A stretch of DNA of 64,000 nt from assembly GCF_003055625.1 (NCBI RefSeq), contig NZ_CP028811.1, positions 3,348,001-3,412,000 on the forward strand, given 5' to 3'. A program made the translations under genes and the position numbers. Shown here piece after piece: positions 52,752-61,884 of this stretch; within the stretch, counting starts at the first letter, position 1, and every line of letters begins with the position of its first letter. Under the pieces are notes generated by a model. The model was not told the origin of the DNA. It ran no database searches and saw only the letters and a program-made list of their open reading frames with translations. The DNA comes from Flavobacterium magnum. Lineage in GTDB: Bacteria; Bacteroidota; Bacteroidia; Flavobacteriales; Flavobacteriaceae.

Positions 52752-53003
52752 TTATTTAATGTGTTTAGCATATTTGGTTTTGAACTTGTCGATACGTCCT
52801 GCTGTATCGATAAGTTTTGATTTACCTGTGTAAAAAGGGTGAGACGTTCTGGAGATCTCCATTTTCACTACTGGGTATTCAACACCTTCGTGAACGATCG
52901 TTTCTCTTGTGTCAGCTGTAGATTTAGTGATAAAAACCTCGTCATTCGACATGTCCTTAAAAGCAACTAATCTGTAATTTTCCGGGTGGATTCCTTTTTT
53001 CAT
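52752..53003 (-). CDS. rpmE2: 50S ribosomal protein L31, type B
   Basis: An 83-residue large-subunit ribosomal protein, [19 protein letters not shown]. It lacks the CxxC zinc ligands of type A L31 and has the longer C-terminal tail ([18 protein letters not shown]), so it is the type B, zinc-independent form. This is the usual form in Bacteroidota. The -7 element about 106 bases upstream of the ATG implies a long leader. Confidence 0.95.
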   Translation of the reverse strand: MKKGIHPENYRLVAFKDMSNDEVFITKSTADTRETIVHEGVEYPVVKMEISRTSHPFYTGKSKLIDTAGRIDKFKTKYAKHIK

Positions 53004-53108
53004 GGTAAATTATTTTTCTTTAATTGGCTGCTTTTCGTTTTGCGGCTTTCCGTTTTGAAAGGTATAAACGCCGAACAGCTTTTTGTTTACTTTGTTATTT
53101 TAAGCCTG

Positions 53109-53116
53109 CAAATTTA
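53109..53116 (-). promoter_or_regulatory. -7 element of the L31 gene
   Basis: On the minus strand TAAATTTG, a perfect TAnnTTTG, about 106 bases upstream of the ATG. The transcript would have a leader of about 100 bases, which is unusual next to the short leaders elsewhere in this window. Confidence 0.45.
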
Positions 53117-53204
53117 CAATTATTTCCGAATAAAAAAACTGTTGCGCTTATTTTTTTGAATAATGTGCGTTGTCTATTTTTTCGGCCGTGAGCGGCGGAA
53201 TTGT

Positions 53205-53212
53205 TATATTTG
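53205..53212 (+). promoter_or_regulatory. -7 element of the DUF4199-glycosyltransferase genes
   Basis: TATATTTG, a perfect TAnnTTTG, 23 bases before the ATG at 53236; the nearest TTG upstream (53170-53172) is too far. Confidence 0.5.
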
Positions 53213-53235
53213 CAGATTAAAACCACGAAACACCA

Positions 53236-53766
53236 ATGACTTCAATCGTCAAGAAGACCGGCCTTCAATCCGGAATTGCCTTAGGAACGTTATTAATCTT
53301 ACTGTCGGCGTACATTTACTTTCAGGACCTGGGCTGGTTCAACAATGTGGTTGTGGGCATGCTTACATTGCTGGGCATCGTTATTTCAGGGACGGCCGCG
53401 GCCATACTAGTCCGAAGAAAATTGGGGGGCTTCATCACTTTCCGGGAAGCTTTTGCAACGTATTTCCTGACCATTTTTACCGCGCATGCCATGCAGTGCG
53501 TATTTGCAGTAATTATTACGTCATTCGTACTTACTACGGAAACCAAAGTGTCGATGAAGCAGCAAATGTACGAGTTCAACCTGAACCTGATGAAGCAAAA
53601 TCTTGCACCGGAAGCTGATAAGGATAAGATGACGGCATCCTGGCCTGCTTACGATCCATTTTCCGTGAAAGAAGTCATCACACCATCCATTTTGTATTTA
53701 CTGCGGGACTGCCTGTTCGGGTTCCTTGCGGCATTGGTAATCCGAAATAAAAGAGCCTTACTGTAA
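53236..53766 (+). CDS. DUF4199 membrane protein (second copy)
   Basis: A 176-residue membrane protein with four helices (about 12-30, 38-58, 75-95, 145-165), opening MTSIVKKTGLQSGIALGTLL. It belongs to the same family as 14476-15042 but differs clearly. The next gene starts right at the base after its stop, so it is translationally close to the GT2 gene. In relatives DUF4199 genes often precede dolichol-phosphate-mannose-type glycosyltransferase genes; the function remains unknown. Confidence 0.87.
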   Translation: MTSIVKKTGLQSGIALGTLLILLSAYIYFQDLGWFNNVVVGMLTLLGIVISGTAAAILVRRKLGGFITFREAFATYFLTIFTAHAMQCVFAVIITSFVLTTETKVSMKQQMYEFNLNLMKQNLAPEADKDKMTASWPAYDPFSVKEVITPSILYLLRDCLFGFLAALVIRNKRALL

Positions 53767-54726
53767 ATGAATATTTCTGTCGTAATACCGCTTCTGAACG
53801 AAGAAGAATCACTGAGGGAACTCCACTCCTGGATAGTAACGGTGATGAAATCCAACAACTTTTCGTACGAAATCATCTTTATCGATGACGGCAGTACGGA
53901 CCGATCATGGGAAATCATCGAAAAGCTGTCGGGTGAAAACCAGGAAGTGAAAGGCATCCGTTTCCTGACGAATTTCGGAAAGTCACAGGCCCTGCACGCC
54001 GGTTTTGCCAAAGCCGAAGGCGATGTCATCATCACTATGGATGCCGATTTGCAGGATAATCCGGAAGAAATCCCGGAACTGTACCGCATGATCGTGGACC
54101 AGAAATTCGACCTGGTCTCGGGCTGGAAAAAAAAGCGCTATGACTCGGTTGTGGCAAAAAACCTGCCTTCAAAATTATTCAACTGGGCGGCACGCAAAAC
54201 CTCCGGGGTACACCTCAACGATTTCAACTGCGGATTGAAAGCCTACAAAAAAGTTGTCGTCAAAAACATTGAGGTTTCAGGCGAAATGCACCGTTACATC
54301 CCTGTTTTGGCGAAAAATGCCGGATTTGGGAAAATAGGCGAAAAAGTAGTGAAGCATCAGGCGCGTAAATATGGGGAGACGAAGTTCGGGATGGACCGTT
54401 TTGTCAACGGATTCCTCGACCTGATCACCATCTGGTTCTTATCCCGGTTCGGAAAAAGGCCGATGCACCTGTTCGGGGCATTGGGATCGGTGATGTTTAT
54501 CATTGGGTTTTTTGCGGCAGGATTTATCGGAATCAACAAACTCATCAGGCTGTACAGTCACAAGCCGACGGTTTTGGTAACCGAAAATCCCTGGTTTTAC
54601 ATCGCACTGGCGACAATGATTATCGGGACGCAGTTGTTTCTTGCCGGTTTTCTGGGCGAAATCATTTTGCGTACGAAAAGCAATGAAGGACGATACAAAA
54701 TATCTGAAACACTGAATTTAAAGTAA
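53767..54726 (+). CDS. GT2 family membrane glycosyltransferase (GtrB/DPM1 type)
   Basis: A 319-residue inner-membrane enzyme that likely transfers a sugar from a nucleotide sugar to undecaprenyl phosphate or a lipid. The GT-A domain covers residues 1-230 with SVVIPLLNEEESLRELHSWI, IFIDDGSTDRSWEI, and ITMDADLQDNPEEIP (metal-binding DAD). Two C-terminal helices (about residues 235-258, 272-295) anchor it. It begins on the base after the DUF4199 stop. The donor sugar cannot be decided. Confidence 0.9.
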   Translation: MNISVVIPLLNEEESLRELHSWIVTVMKSNNFSYEIIFIDDGSTDRSWEIIEKLSGENQEVKGIRFLTNFGKSQALHAGFAKAEGDVIITMDADLQDNPEEIPELYRMIVDQKFDLVSGWKKKRYDSVVAKNLPSKLFNWAARKTSGVHLNDFNCGLKAYKKVVVKNIEVSGEMHRYIPVLAKNAGFGKIGEKVVKHQARKYGETKFGMDRFVNGFLDLITIWFLSRFGKRPMHLFGALGSVMFIIGFFAAGFIGINKLIRLYSHKPTVLVTENPWFYIALATMIIGTQLFLAGFLGEIILRTKSNEGRYKISETLNLK

Positions 54727-54736
54727 AACACGGAGC

Positions 54737-54815
54737 GCACAGCCCCGATAGAGCCGGTATCCTTGCTGTAGCGGCAGCGAAAGCAAGATAAAGGCGAAAG
54801 CGGGAAACAGCTCCT
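54737..54815. repeat. structured intergenic repeat
   Basis: The 104-bp gap between the glycosyltransferase and phosphohexomutase genes holds AGCCCCGATAGAGCCGGTAT, the stem CTTGCT (54762-54767)/AGCAAG (54782-54787), then GGCGAAAGCGGGAAACAGCTCC. It looks like a member of the flavobacterial GC-rich intergenic repeats, possibly transcribed as part of the mRNA since both genes have the same direction. Confidence 0.55.
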
Positions 54816-54830
54816 AAAAATAAGCATACC

Positions 54831-56555
54831 ATGGACAAACAACAGATTTTGGATAAGGCCAACGAGTGGCTTACGCCGGTTTTTGACAACGCAACGCAGG
54901 AGGCCATCCGAAAAATGATGGCTGAGGCGCCCAAAGAGCTTGAGGAAAGTTTTTATAAAAACCTGGAATTCGGCACCGGCGGGATGCGCGGCGTCATGGG
55001 TGTGGGTACAAACCGCATTAATAAATACACACTGGGGAAAAACACCCAGGGGCTTTCTGATTATATGAAAAGTGTTTTCCCCGGGAGAGACATTAAGGTG
55101 GCGATCGCTTACGACTGCCGCCACAATAGCGACACCCTGGCAAAAACCGTTGCCGATGTGTTTTCGGCCAATGGGATCAAAGTGTATCTTTTTTCTGAAT
55201 TGAGGCCGACGCCGGAGTTGTCCTTTGCACTCAAATACCTGGGCTGCCAGGCGGGCATCGTCTTAACAGCATCGCACAACCCTCCGGAATATAACGGTTA
55301 TAAAGTGTACTGGGAGGATGGCGGCCAACTCGTGCCGCCACAGGACGGCGAAATCATTAAGGTGATTGAGGCTACGGCATACGGCGACATCAGGTTCAGC
55401 GCAAATGACAGCCTGATTGAATACATCAGCACCGAAATCGACGAGGCGTTCTGGGCGTCATCGATTGAAAATGCCAGCTTTGACACACCGCAGGAGGCCA
55501 AAGATGCGCTCGAAATTGTGTTCACGTCATTGCATGGCACCTCGATCAGGGCCGTACCCGATGTGCTTGCCAAAGCGGGTTACCGGAGCGTGCATATTGT
55601 TCCGGAGCAGGCCGAGCCCAACGGCGACTTCCCCACGGTGAAATCCCCGAATCCGGAAGAGCCTGAGGCATTGACCATGGCGCTGGCGCTGGCTGACAAG
55701 CTGAACGCGGATATTGTGGTAGGCACTGACCCCGATTGTGACCGGTTGGGCGTGGCGGTAAGAGACAATTCAGGTAAGATGGTGTTGCTCAATGGCAACC
55801 AGACGATGGTGTTAATGACACATTTCCTTTTGGAACAGTGGCGCAAGGCCGGGAAAATCAATGGTAAACAATTTATCGGATCGACCATCGTATCGACGCC
55901 GATGATGATGGAACTCGCGGGCGCTTACGGCGTAGAATGCAAAGTAGGACTGACCGGATTCAAATGGATCGCCAAGATGATCAAGGATTTCCCGGAACTG
56001 CAATTCATCGGTGGCGGCGAGGAGAGCTTCGGATTTATGGTGGGCGACGCCGTGCGCGACAAGGATGCCGTGGCAGCCACATTGCTGGTCTGTGAAATGG
56101 CTGCAAGGGCAAAGGCAAAGGGCAGTTCAGTTTACAACGAATTGCTGCAATTGTACGTTGACTTCGGATTTTATAAGGAACACCTGGTTTCGCTCACCAA
56201 AAAAGGAATCGAGGGATTGGCGGAAATCAACCAGATGATGGTCGATATGCGCAACAACCCCGTGCAGGAGATTGACGGAGAACGGGTGATTGTGGTCGAG
56301 GACTACAAAACGTCAGTGATGAGAAACCTACTGACCGGCGAATCTGAAACGATGGACATCCCCAAATCCGATGTGTTGATTTATTACACCGAAGACGGTG
56401 CGAAAATTGCGGCAAGACCTTCGGGCACCGAGCCGAAAATCAAGTTTTACATCAGTGTAAATGCTGAAATTTCAAGCCTTTCGGATTTCGCCGCCGCAGA
56501 AAAACAACTCGATCTGAAAATCAAAAACATCATTTCCGACCTGGGAATTCAATAG
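54831..56555 (+). CDS. phosphohexomutase (phosphoglucomutase/phosphomannomutase)
   Basis: A 574-residue alpha-D-phosphohexomutase that moves phosphate between C1 and C6 of hexose, feeding nucleotide-sugar synthesis. Signature pieces: the catalytic serine loop TASHNPPEYNGYKVYW, the metal-binding loop VGTDPDCDRLG, the sugar-binding loop FIGGGEESFGFMVGD, and the phosphate-binding loop RPSGTEPKIKFY. Length matches the long PGM type common in Bacteroidota. The next gene starts at the base after its stop, so it is coupled to the ABC exporter. Confidence 0.92.
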   Translation: MDKQQILDKANEWLTPVFDNATQEAIRKMMAEAPKELEESFYKNLEFGTGGMRGVMGVGTNRINKYTLGKNTQGLSDYMKSVFPGRDIKVAIAYDCRHNSDTLAKTVADVFSANGIKVYLFSELRPTPELSFALKYLGCQAGIVLTASHNPPEYNGYKVYWEDGGQLVPPQDGEIIKVIEATAYGDIRFSANDSLIEYISTEIDEAFWASSIENASFDTPQEAKDALEIVFTSLHGTSIRAVPDVLAKAGYRSVHIVPEQAEPNGDFPTVKSPNPEEPEALTMALALADKLNADIVVGTDPDCDRLGVAVRDNSGKMVLLNGNQTMVLMTHFLLEQWRKAGKINGKQFIGSTIVSTPMMMELAGAYGVECKVGLTGFKWIAKMIKDFPELQFIGGGEESFGFMVGDAVRDKDAVAATLLVCEMAARAKAKGSSVYNELLQLYVDFGFYKEHLVSLTKKGIEGLAEINQMMVDMRNNPVQEIDGERVIVVEDYKTSVMRNLLTGESETMDIPKSDVLIYYTEDGAKIAARPSGTEPKIKFYISVNAEISSLSDFAAAEKQLDLKIKNIISDLGIQ

Positions 56556-58388
56556 ATGGACGAGAATATTAAAAAGATCATCCCGTTTGCGAAGAAGTAC
56601 AAGGCGCACGTCGTGTGGAATGTGATCCACAACATACTGTATGCGCTTTTCGGTACGCTCGGGATGGTCATGATTTTCCCGGTGCTGAAGGTGCTTTTCG
56701 GCAATGAGGAAAAAGTCACAAAACTTCCGGAGTATAACGGGCTGCTGCACATCGACTCTTATCTTAATGATATGCTGTTTTATTATGTGCACCATTACAC
56801 TGTCGATTACGGGCCGAATTACGCCTTGCTCCTGACGGTTTCGCTGGTCGTGGTCACGTTCCTGTTCAAGAACCTTTTCGGATACCTCGGCCTGCAGCAC
56901 CTCACTAAAGTCAAGACGGGTGTGCTTCGTGACCTGCGGGAAAAAATGTTCCAGAAGATTATCGAATTGCCGGTGCCCTATTATTCCGAAAAACGGAAGG
57001 GCGACGTAATGGCGCGTATGCTCGGCGACGTAAATGAAGTGCAAAACTCTTTCTTCATGGTGCTCGAACTCATCGTGAAAGAACCGCTGACCATCCTGTT
57101 TTCGCTTTTTGCCATGATCAACATCAGCTGGAAACTTACGTTGTTTGTTTTCGTATTCATCCCGGTTTCCGGATTTATCATTTCCAAAATAGGGAAATCA
57201 CTCAAGAGCAAATCTGCGAAAGCGCAGCAGGAAAATGGCCACCTCATCTCCGTGGTGGAAGAAACGCTTTCGGGCCTTAAAGTCGTAAAGGGATACAACG
57301 CTGAGAATTATTTTACCAAAACATTCAACGATTCGATCAACCGTTTGTATACGCTGACGAACAGCATCGGGAAAAAGAACAACCTCGCCTCACCGATGTC
57401 TGAGTTCCTAGGCATCATTGTCATTTCGATCCTGCTTTTTTACGGCGGAAATCTGGTTTTGGTCGACAAATCGCTCGATGGCTCACTGTTCATTGCCTAC
57501 ATCGGCCTGGCCTACAACATCCTCACGCCGGCAAAATCCATATCCAAGGCGTCTTACCAGGTCAAGAACGGACTCGCCGCGGCCGAGAGGGTTTTTGAGG
57601 TGCTCGAAGTTGAAAATACGATTCAGGATAAACCCGACGCTTTGGTCCTGGAGGGATTCCATCACGAGATTGAACTCCGCAACATCCAGTTTTCATATGG
57701 TAAAGATCCCGTACTGACTAATTTCTCGCTGACGATAAAGAAAGGGAAAACGGTAGCGCTCGTCGGGCAGTCCGGAAGTGGAAAAAGCACGATTGCCAAT
57801 CTGCTGACGCGTTTTTATGATGTACAGCAGGGCGAAATCCTCATCGACGGGCACGACATCAAGAATGTCACCATGCAGTCGCTGCGAAACCTGACCGGAC
57901 TGGTCACCCAGGACAGCATCATGTTCAATGGTACGATCCGCGATAATATCCGGCTTGGAAATCTTGAAGCCACCGACGAGGATGTGGTCGAAGCGCTCAA
58001 AATCGCTAATGCCTACGAATTCGTAAAGGATTTACCGGAAGGCATTTACACGAACATCGGGGACAGTGGCAACAAGCTCTCCGGCGGACAGAAGCAACGC
58101 CTCAGCATTGCACGGGCGGTGCTCAAAAACCCACCAATCATGATTCTTGATGAAGCGACGTCGGCGCTGGACACCGAAAGCGAGAAATTCGTTCAGGTGG
58201 CGTTGGAAAACATGATGCAGCACCGGACTTCAGTCGTGATTGCCCACCGGCTTTCGACCATACAGAAAGCCGATCTGATTGTCGTGATGCAAAAAGGGCA
58301 AATCGTTGAAATGGGCAACCACGAAGAACTGATGCTCTACAACGGCATTTACCGGAAACTGGTGGAAATGCAAAGTTTTGAATCCTAA
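56556..58388 (+). CDS. MsbA-type ABC exporter (fused permease-ATPase)
   Basis: A 610-residue ABC transporter half-unit that would work as a homodimer to flip lipids or lipooligosaccharides. Six membrane helices lie in residues 20-330. The ATPase (about 365-605) has Walker A GQSGSGKST, the signature NKLSGGQKQRLSIARAVL, Walker B IMILDEATSALDTES, and the H-loop VIAHRLSTI. Type is MsbA-like. It begins at the base after the phosphomutase stop. The gene for the small membrane protein follows 9 bp later. Confidence 0.92.
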   Translation: MDENIKKIIPFAKKYKAHVVWNVIHNILYALFGTLGMVMIFPVLKVLFGNEEKVTKLPEYNGLLHIDSYLNDMLFYYVHHYTVDYGPNYALLLTVSLVVVTFLFKNLFGYLGLQHLTKVKTGVLRDLREKMFQKIIELPVPYYSEKRKGDVMARMLGDVNEVQNSFFMVLELIVKEPLTILFSLFAMINISWKLTLFVFVFIPVSGFIISKIGKSLKSKSAKAQQENGHLISVVEETLSGLKVVKGYNAENYFTKTFNDSINRLYTLTNSIGKKNNLASPMSEFLGIIVISILLFYGGNLVLVDKSLDGSLFIAYIGLAYNILTPAKSISKASYQVKNGLAAAERVFEVLEVENTIQDKPDALVLEGFHHEIELRNIQFSYGKDPVLTNFSLTIKKGKTVALVGQSGSGKSTIANLLTRFYDVQQGEILIDGHDIKNVTMQSLRNLTGLVTQDSIMFNGTIRDNIRLGNLEATDEDVVEALKIANAYEFVKDLPEGIYTNIGDSGNKLSGGQKQRLSIARAVLKNPPIMILDEATSALDTESEKFVQVALENMMQHRTSVVIAHRLSTIQKADLIVVMQKGQIVEMGNHEELMLYNGIYRKLVEMQSFES

Positions 58389-58397
58389 ACCACCGTT

Positions 58398-58577
58398 ATG
58401 AAGAGAGAATATTTCGGAATGCTGTTCCTGATTGTCTTTGTCGGATTGATCTTCGGGTCTGAGTTCCTTTTCGGCGCGGAGAAAACCTGGGACAACCTGA
58501 GCCGCTTTATCGTCATCTGGGTATTGATCGGTTTCTTTGCAGGCCAGTATTCGATGAAATTCCCCAAAGCATTTTAA
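58398..58577 (+). CDS. 59-residue membrane protein
   Basis: A short open frame of 59 residues, MKREYFGMLFLIVFVGLIFG at its start, with two membrane helices (about residues 6-26 and 36-50) separated by FLFGAEKTWDNLS. It starts 9 bp after the ABC exporter stop and its stop is 1 bp before the next ATG, which strongly suggests it is real and co-transcribed. Its function is unknown; a small accessory subunit of the exporter is one possibility. Confidence 0.75.
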   Translation: MKREYFGMLFLIVFVGLIFGSEFLFGAEKTWDNLSRFIVIWVLIGFFAGQYSMKFPKAF

Positions 58578-58578
58578 A

Positions 58579-59280
58579 ATGTACATCAGCGACGACAATA
58601 TCAAGCTTCCAAACGATCCGGATACGGTAGTCTGGAAATACCTTGACCTGTCGAAATTCGTTGACCTCTTATTGTACAAGAAACTGTTCATGTCGCGGTC
58701 AGACAAATTTGAGGATCAGTATGAGGGTACCTTCAGCGAACCTACTTTTGAGGAAATCCGGAAGCTGTCCGTCGACAACCCCGACTTCCTCGATTATTAC
58801 AAGATCCACCGCCAGCAGGTGGTAATCAGCAGCTGGCACATCAACGAATACGAGTCGTTTGCGATGTGGCAGATATTTACGCAGAAAAGTGAAGGGCTCG
58901 CCATACAATCCACTTTGGGCAGGCTGCAGCAGGCACTTGCGGCGGAAAAGGACTATGAGCAGCACATCGGCGAAGTCAACTACATCGATTATAAAAAAGA
59001 GTACATTCCGTTTGAGAATGCTTTTTTCCCATTTCTTTTCAAGCGCAAAAGCTTCCAGTACGAGCGTGAGGTGCGAATCATCTCTGACATGACGACGTAC
59101 AACATGAAAATTGACAACGGCGTGAAAATCGACGTCGACCTCTGTAAGCTCATCGGGAAAATCTACATCCACCCGAAATCAGAAAACTGGTATAAAAACC
59201 TCGTTATTGAGCTCGTTAACCGCCTCGGTTTCCAATTTGATATTGAAAAATCGGACCTGGAAAGCGAGATCTTAATTTAG
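58579..59280 (+). CDS. DUF2971 domain-containing protein
   Basis: A 233-residue soluble protein with the DUF2971 pattern: WKYLDLSKFVDLLLYKKLFM, SRSDKFEDQYEGTF, SSWHINEYESFAMWQIFTQK, then the FQYEREVRII motif. It is uncharacterised. It is the last gene of the plus-strand run that begins at 53236. Upstream of the following porin gene there is a strong promoter, so the operon ends here or is read through. Confidence 0.87.
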   Translation: MYISDDNIKLPNDPDTVVWKYLDLSKFVDLLLYKKLFMSRSDKFEDQYEGTFSEPTFEEIRKLSVDNPDFLDYYKIHRQQVVISSWHINEYESFAMWQIFTQKSEGLAIQSTLGRLQQALAAEKDYEQHIGEVNYIDYKKEYIPFENAFFPFLFKRKSFQYEREVRIISDMTTYNMKIDNGVKIDVDLCKLIGKIYIHPKSENWYKNLVIELVNRLGFQFDIEKSDLESEILI

Positions 59281-59325
59281 CCTGCGAACGCATTAAAAAT
59301 GGTCAAATAAACTTTCGCAATACCT

Positions 59326-59355
59326 TTTGCGTATATAAAGTTTTTCCTAAATTTG
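59326..59355 (+). promoter_or_regulatory. strong Bacteroidota promoter of the porin-imelysin-di-heme operon
   Basis: TTTG at 59326-59329, an 18-base spacer, TAAATTTG at 59348-59355 (perfect TAnnTTTG). The start site should be near 59361, 23 bases before the porin ATG. This is the best promoter in the window. I see no Fur-like palindrome overlapping it. Confidence 0.75.
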
Positions 59356-59383
59356 CACCCTATTCTTAAACAGTCTAAATAAA

Positions 59384-60736
59384 ATGAAAAACAATTATTT
59401 GTTTTTACTGCTCTTCAGTTTCGCCGCAAATGCCCAGACACAGCAGGAAATTGACCGCGAAAAACTCAAGGAGGAAATCAAGAAAGAACTCAAGGAAGAG
59501 CTGAAGGCTGAAGTGAAGAAAGAAATTGCCAATGAAAATTTGTCGGTATTCAATTGGGGGAAATTTGACCTGAACGGCTACGGTGTCGTGAATTATTACA
59601 ACTACAATTACGATACGGACCGCAACCTCAAAGACAAACTTGATGCGGAAAGACTGAACCTGTACCTGGGTTATCAATACAACAAATGGATTCGTTTCCA
59701 ATCGGAAATTGAATTTGAGCACAATGGTACCGGATCGACGCTCGAACTGGACACCCAGGAGGAATTTGGGGAATATGAATCTGAGATTGAAGCGGGCGGA
59801 GAAGTAAAGGTCGAGCAGGCATTCATTGAATTTGGCATCACGCCAACATTTACGATTCGCGCAGGACGCGTTAAAGTCATGTTCGGCCTGGCTCAAAGCC
59901 TCGATGATCCGGACGATTATTTTACGACACACCGTCCCGAAATGGAAAATGAGATCCTGCCTCTGGGCTGGTATGAAAACGGAATTGAGTTCAACGGGAC
60001 TTTTTTAAGGAACCGGTTTGAATACCGTTTCTCAATTACGGGCGGCCTTGATGCCACAGGTTTCAGCTCGCGCGGCTGGATCAAGGATGGTTACCAGCAA
60101 CGGTTCGAAATGGCCAATGCAGAGGCGTTTGCTTTCATGGGAAGGCTGGATTATAAATTCGGGCGCAGTGGAAAAAACTACGTCGGGATTGCCGGATACG
60201 TCAACGACGCTGCGGCGAACCGTCCGAAGAACGACATGAGCGAAACCGCTTATGTTAAAATGATCGATGCACACATTACCTACGACCAGAATTACCTGCG
60301 GTTCAACTCCATTTTCCTTTTCGGCGATCTCGAGAATTCAGATATCGTATCGAGGAAAAATGCCAGCCTGTCGAACAACCTCGGCGTGAAAAGGACGCCG
60401 GTTGCCAAGAATATGATTGGTTTTTCTGCGGAAGTGGGCTACGACCTGAGGCATTTCTGGGAACCGAAAACCAGGAGATACATTTACCCGTTTGTGCGCT
60501 ACGACTATTACGATACCATGCGAAACGTGGAAGGAAACGTGATTGACAACCCCCGCTGGGAAAGGAGTTCGATTACAGGAGGGGTTAACTGGTACGTTCT
60601 TCCGCAGGTTATTGTGAAGGCGCAGTACTCAAACCGCAGGCTCGGATCGCAGAACGTCAATCCGTCGACGCTGGAGTTTACGGGCGAACGGCAAAAGGAA
60701 AACACATTTTCAACAGGAATTTCATACGTATTTTAA
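59384..60736 (+). CDS. outer-membrane porin with N-terminal coiled coil
   Basis: A 450-residue outer-membrane protein. A signal peptide (about 18 residues, ANAQ) is followed by a charged coiled-coil segment of about 32 residues (EKLKEEIKKELKEELKAEVK), then a beta-barrel-like body with repeated amphipathic strands (YLGYQYNKWIRFQSEIEFEH; RAGRVKVMFGLAQ; MGRLDYKFGRSGKNYVGIAG) and a final F (residue 450), usual for OM insertion. It resembles phosphate-selective porins O/P or OprO types. It heads an operon with imelysin and di-heme lipoprotein genes, which hints at metal or redox-linked transport. Confidence 0.87.
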   Translation: MKNNYLFLLLFSFAANAQTQQEIDREKLKEEIKKELKEELKAEVKKEIANENLSVFNWGKFDLNGYGVVNYYNYNYDTDRNLKDKLDAERLNLYLGYQYNKWIRFQSEIEFEHNGTGSTLELDTQEEFGEYESEIEAGGEVKVEQAFIEFGITPTFTIRAGRVKVMFGLAQSLDDPDDYFTTHRPEMENEILPLGWYENGIEFNGTFLRNRFEYRFSITGGLDATGFSSRGWIKDGYQQRFEMANAEAFAFMGRLDYKFGRSGKNYVGIAGYVNDAAANRPKNDMSETAYVKMIDAHITYDQNYLRFNSIFLFGDLENSDIVSRKNASLSNNLGVKRTPVAKNMIGFSAEVGYDLRHFWEPKTRRYIYPFVRYDYYDTMRNVEGNVIDNPRWERSSITGGVNWYVLPQVIVKAQYSNRRLGSQNVNPSTLEFTGERQKENTFSTGISYVF

Positions 60737-60754
60737 TCACAAACCATTTTAATT

Positions 60755-61840
60755 ATGAAAAATAGGATATTCAGCCTGGCAATACTCGCAATGGCTTCGG
60801 CAGCACTGGTAAATTGCAGCAATAACAACGAGGTGACAATAGAAAACCCAAACGGGCCCTTGTATGATGAAGTGCTTACTAACGTAGCAAACAATGTGAT
60901 TGTCGAGACGTATGGTGAACTGAACACTAAAGCCATTGCGCTTAAAGCATCTATCAATGCCATGACTTTCCCGGCGACCGAAGAGCAGGTCATGGCCGTT
61001 AAACTGGCCTGGCAGGCGACACGAGCGCCCTGGGAGCAATCTGAAAGCTTCCTTTACGGACCTGTAGGTATCGAGGAAGTGGTGGATCCGGCCATCGATT
61101 CGTGGCCTGTTGACGTGGCTTCGATTGAAGTCATAAAAAACAACCCGAACCCGATTACAGCAAGCTCATTGGCTGATAATGATGATGCCCGGGGTTTCCA
61201 CACGATCGAATATTTTATCTGGGGTATTAACAGCAACAAAACAGCCGCTGAGATTACCGCAAGGGAGATAGAATTCCTGCGTGCGGCAGCCGACGATTTG
61301 CAGCAGAATACGCAAAAACTCTATGATGCTTGGAAAGCAGGCGGAGGGAACTACGTTGCAAATTTCTCGAATGCTGGTGGTCTGGGAAGCATTTACCCTT
61401 CACAAAAGGCTGCATTGGATGAAATTGTTCAGGGACTTGCGGGTATCGCTACTGAAGTCGCCACCGGAAAAATCGAGGAACCTTTAAACGGCAATGCGGG
61501 CACCGCGAAACCTGAAGCGGAAGAATCGCGTTTCAGCAACAACTCCAAGCTCGATTTTGCCAATAACATCCGCAGTATCGAGAATATTTATCTCGGCGAT
61601 TATAACGGCGCGACAGGCAAAGGCCTGACTGACATCGTGAAATTTGCAAATCCGACGCTGGACACCAATATCCAGGCGAAAATTACTGCCGCCATTACAG
61701 CAATCAACGCCATTCCCGGGACATTCACCGACGCCATCAGCAACAACAGGACCGCGGTCCAGAATGCGCAAACCAAGGTAAACGAGTTGAAAACACTATT
61801 GGAAAGCCAACTGCTGCCGCTGATTACGAATCTGCAATAA
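60755..61840 (+). CDS. imelysin-family lipoprotein
   Basis: A 361-residue lipoprotein; lipobox VNC at residue 21. The imelysin signature GxHxxE appears as RGFHTIEYFIWG (about residues 147-158), where the histidine and glutamate probably bind metal. Family members (imelysin, insulin-cleaving peptidase homologues, EfeO relatives) are linked to iron uptake; peptidase activity is doubtful. The gene starts 18 bp after the porin stop and is 44 bp ahead of the di-heme gene. Confidence 0.92.
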   Translation: MKNRIFSLAILAMASAALVNCSNNNEVTIENPNGPLYDEVLTNVANNVIVETYGELNTKAIALKASINAMTFPATEEQVMAVKLAWQATRAPWEQSESFLYGPVGIEEVVDPAIDSWPVDVASIEVIKNNPNPITASSLADNDDARGFHTIEYFIWGINSNKTAAEITAREIEFLRAAADDLQQNTQKLYDAWKAGGGNYVANFSNAGGLGSIYPSQKAALDEIVQGLAGIATEVATGKIEEPLNGNAGTAKPEAEESRFSNNSKLDFANNIRSIENIYLGDYNGATGKGLTDIVKFANPTLDTNIQAKITAAITAINAIPGTFTDAISNNRTAVQNAQTKVNELKTLLESQLLPLITNLQ

Positions 61841-61884
61841 CAAAAAGGGAGTCTTTTCCGCCTTCCTAACTGAATTAAGCAAAA

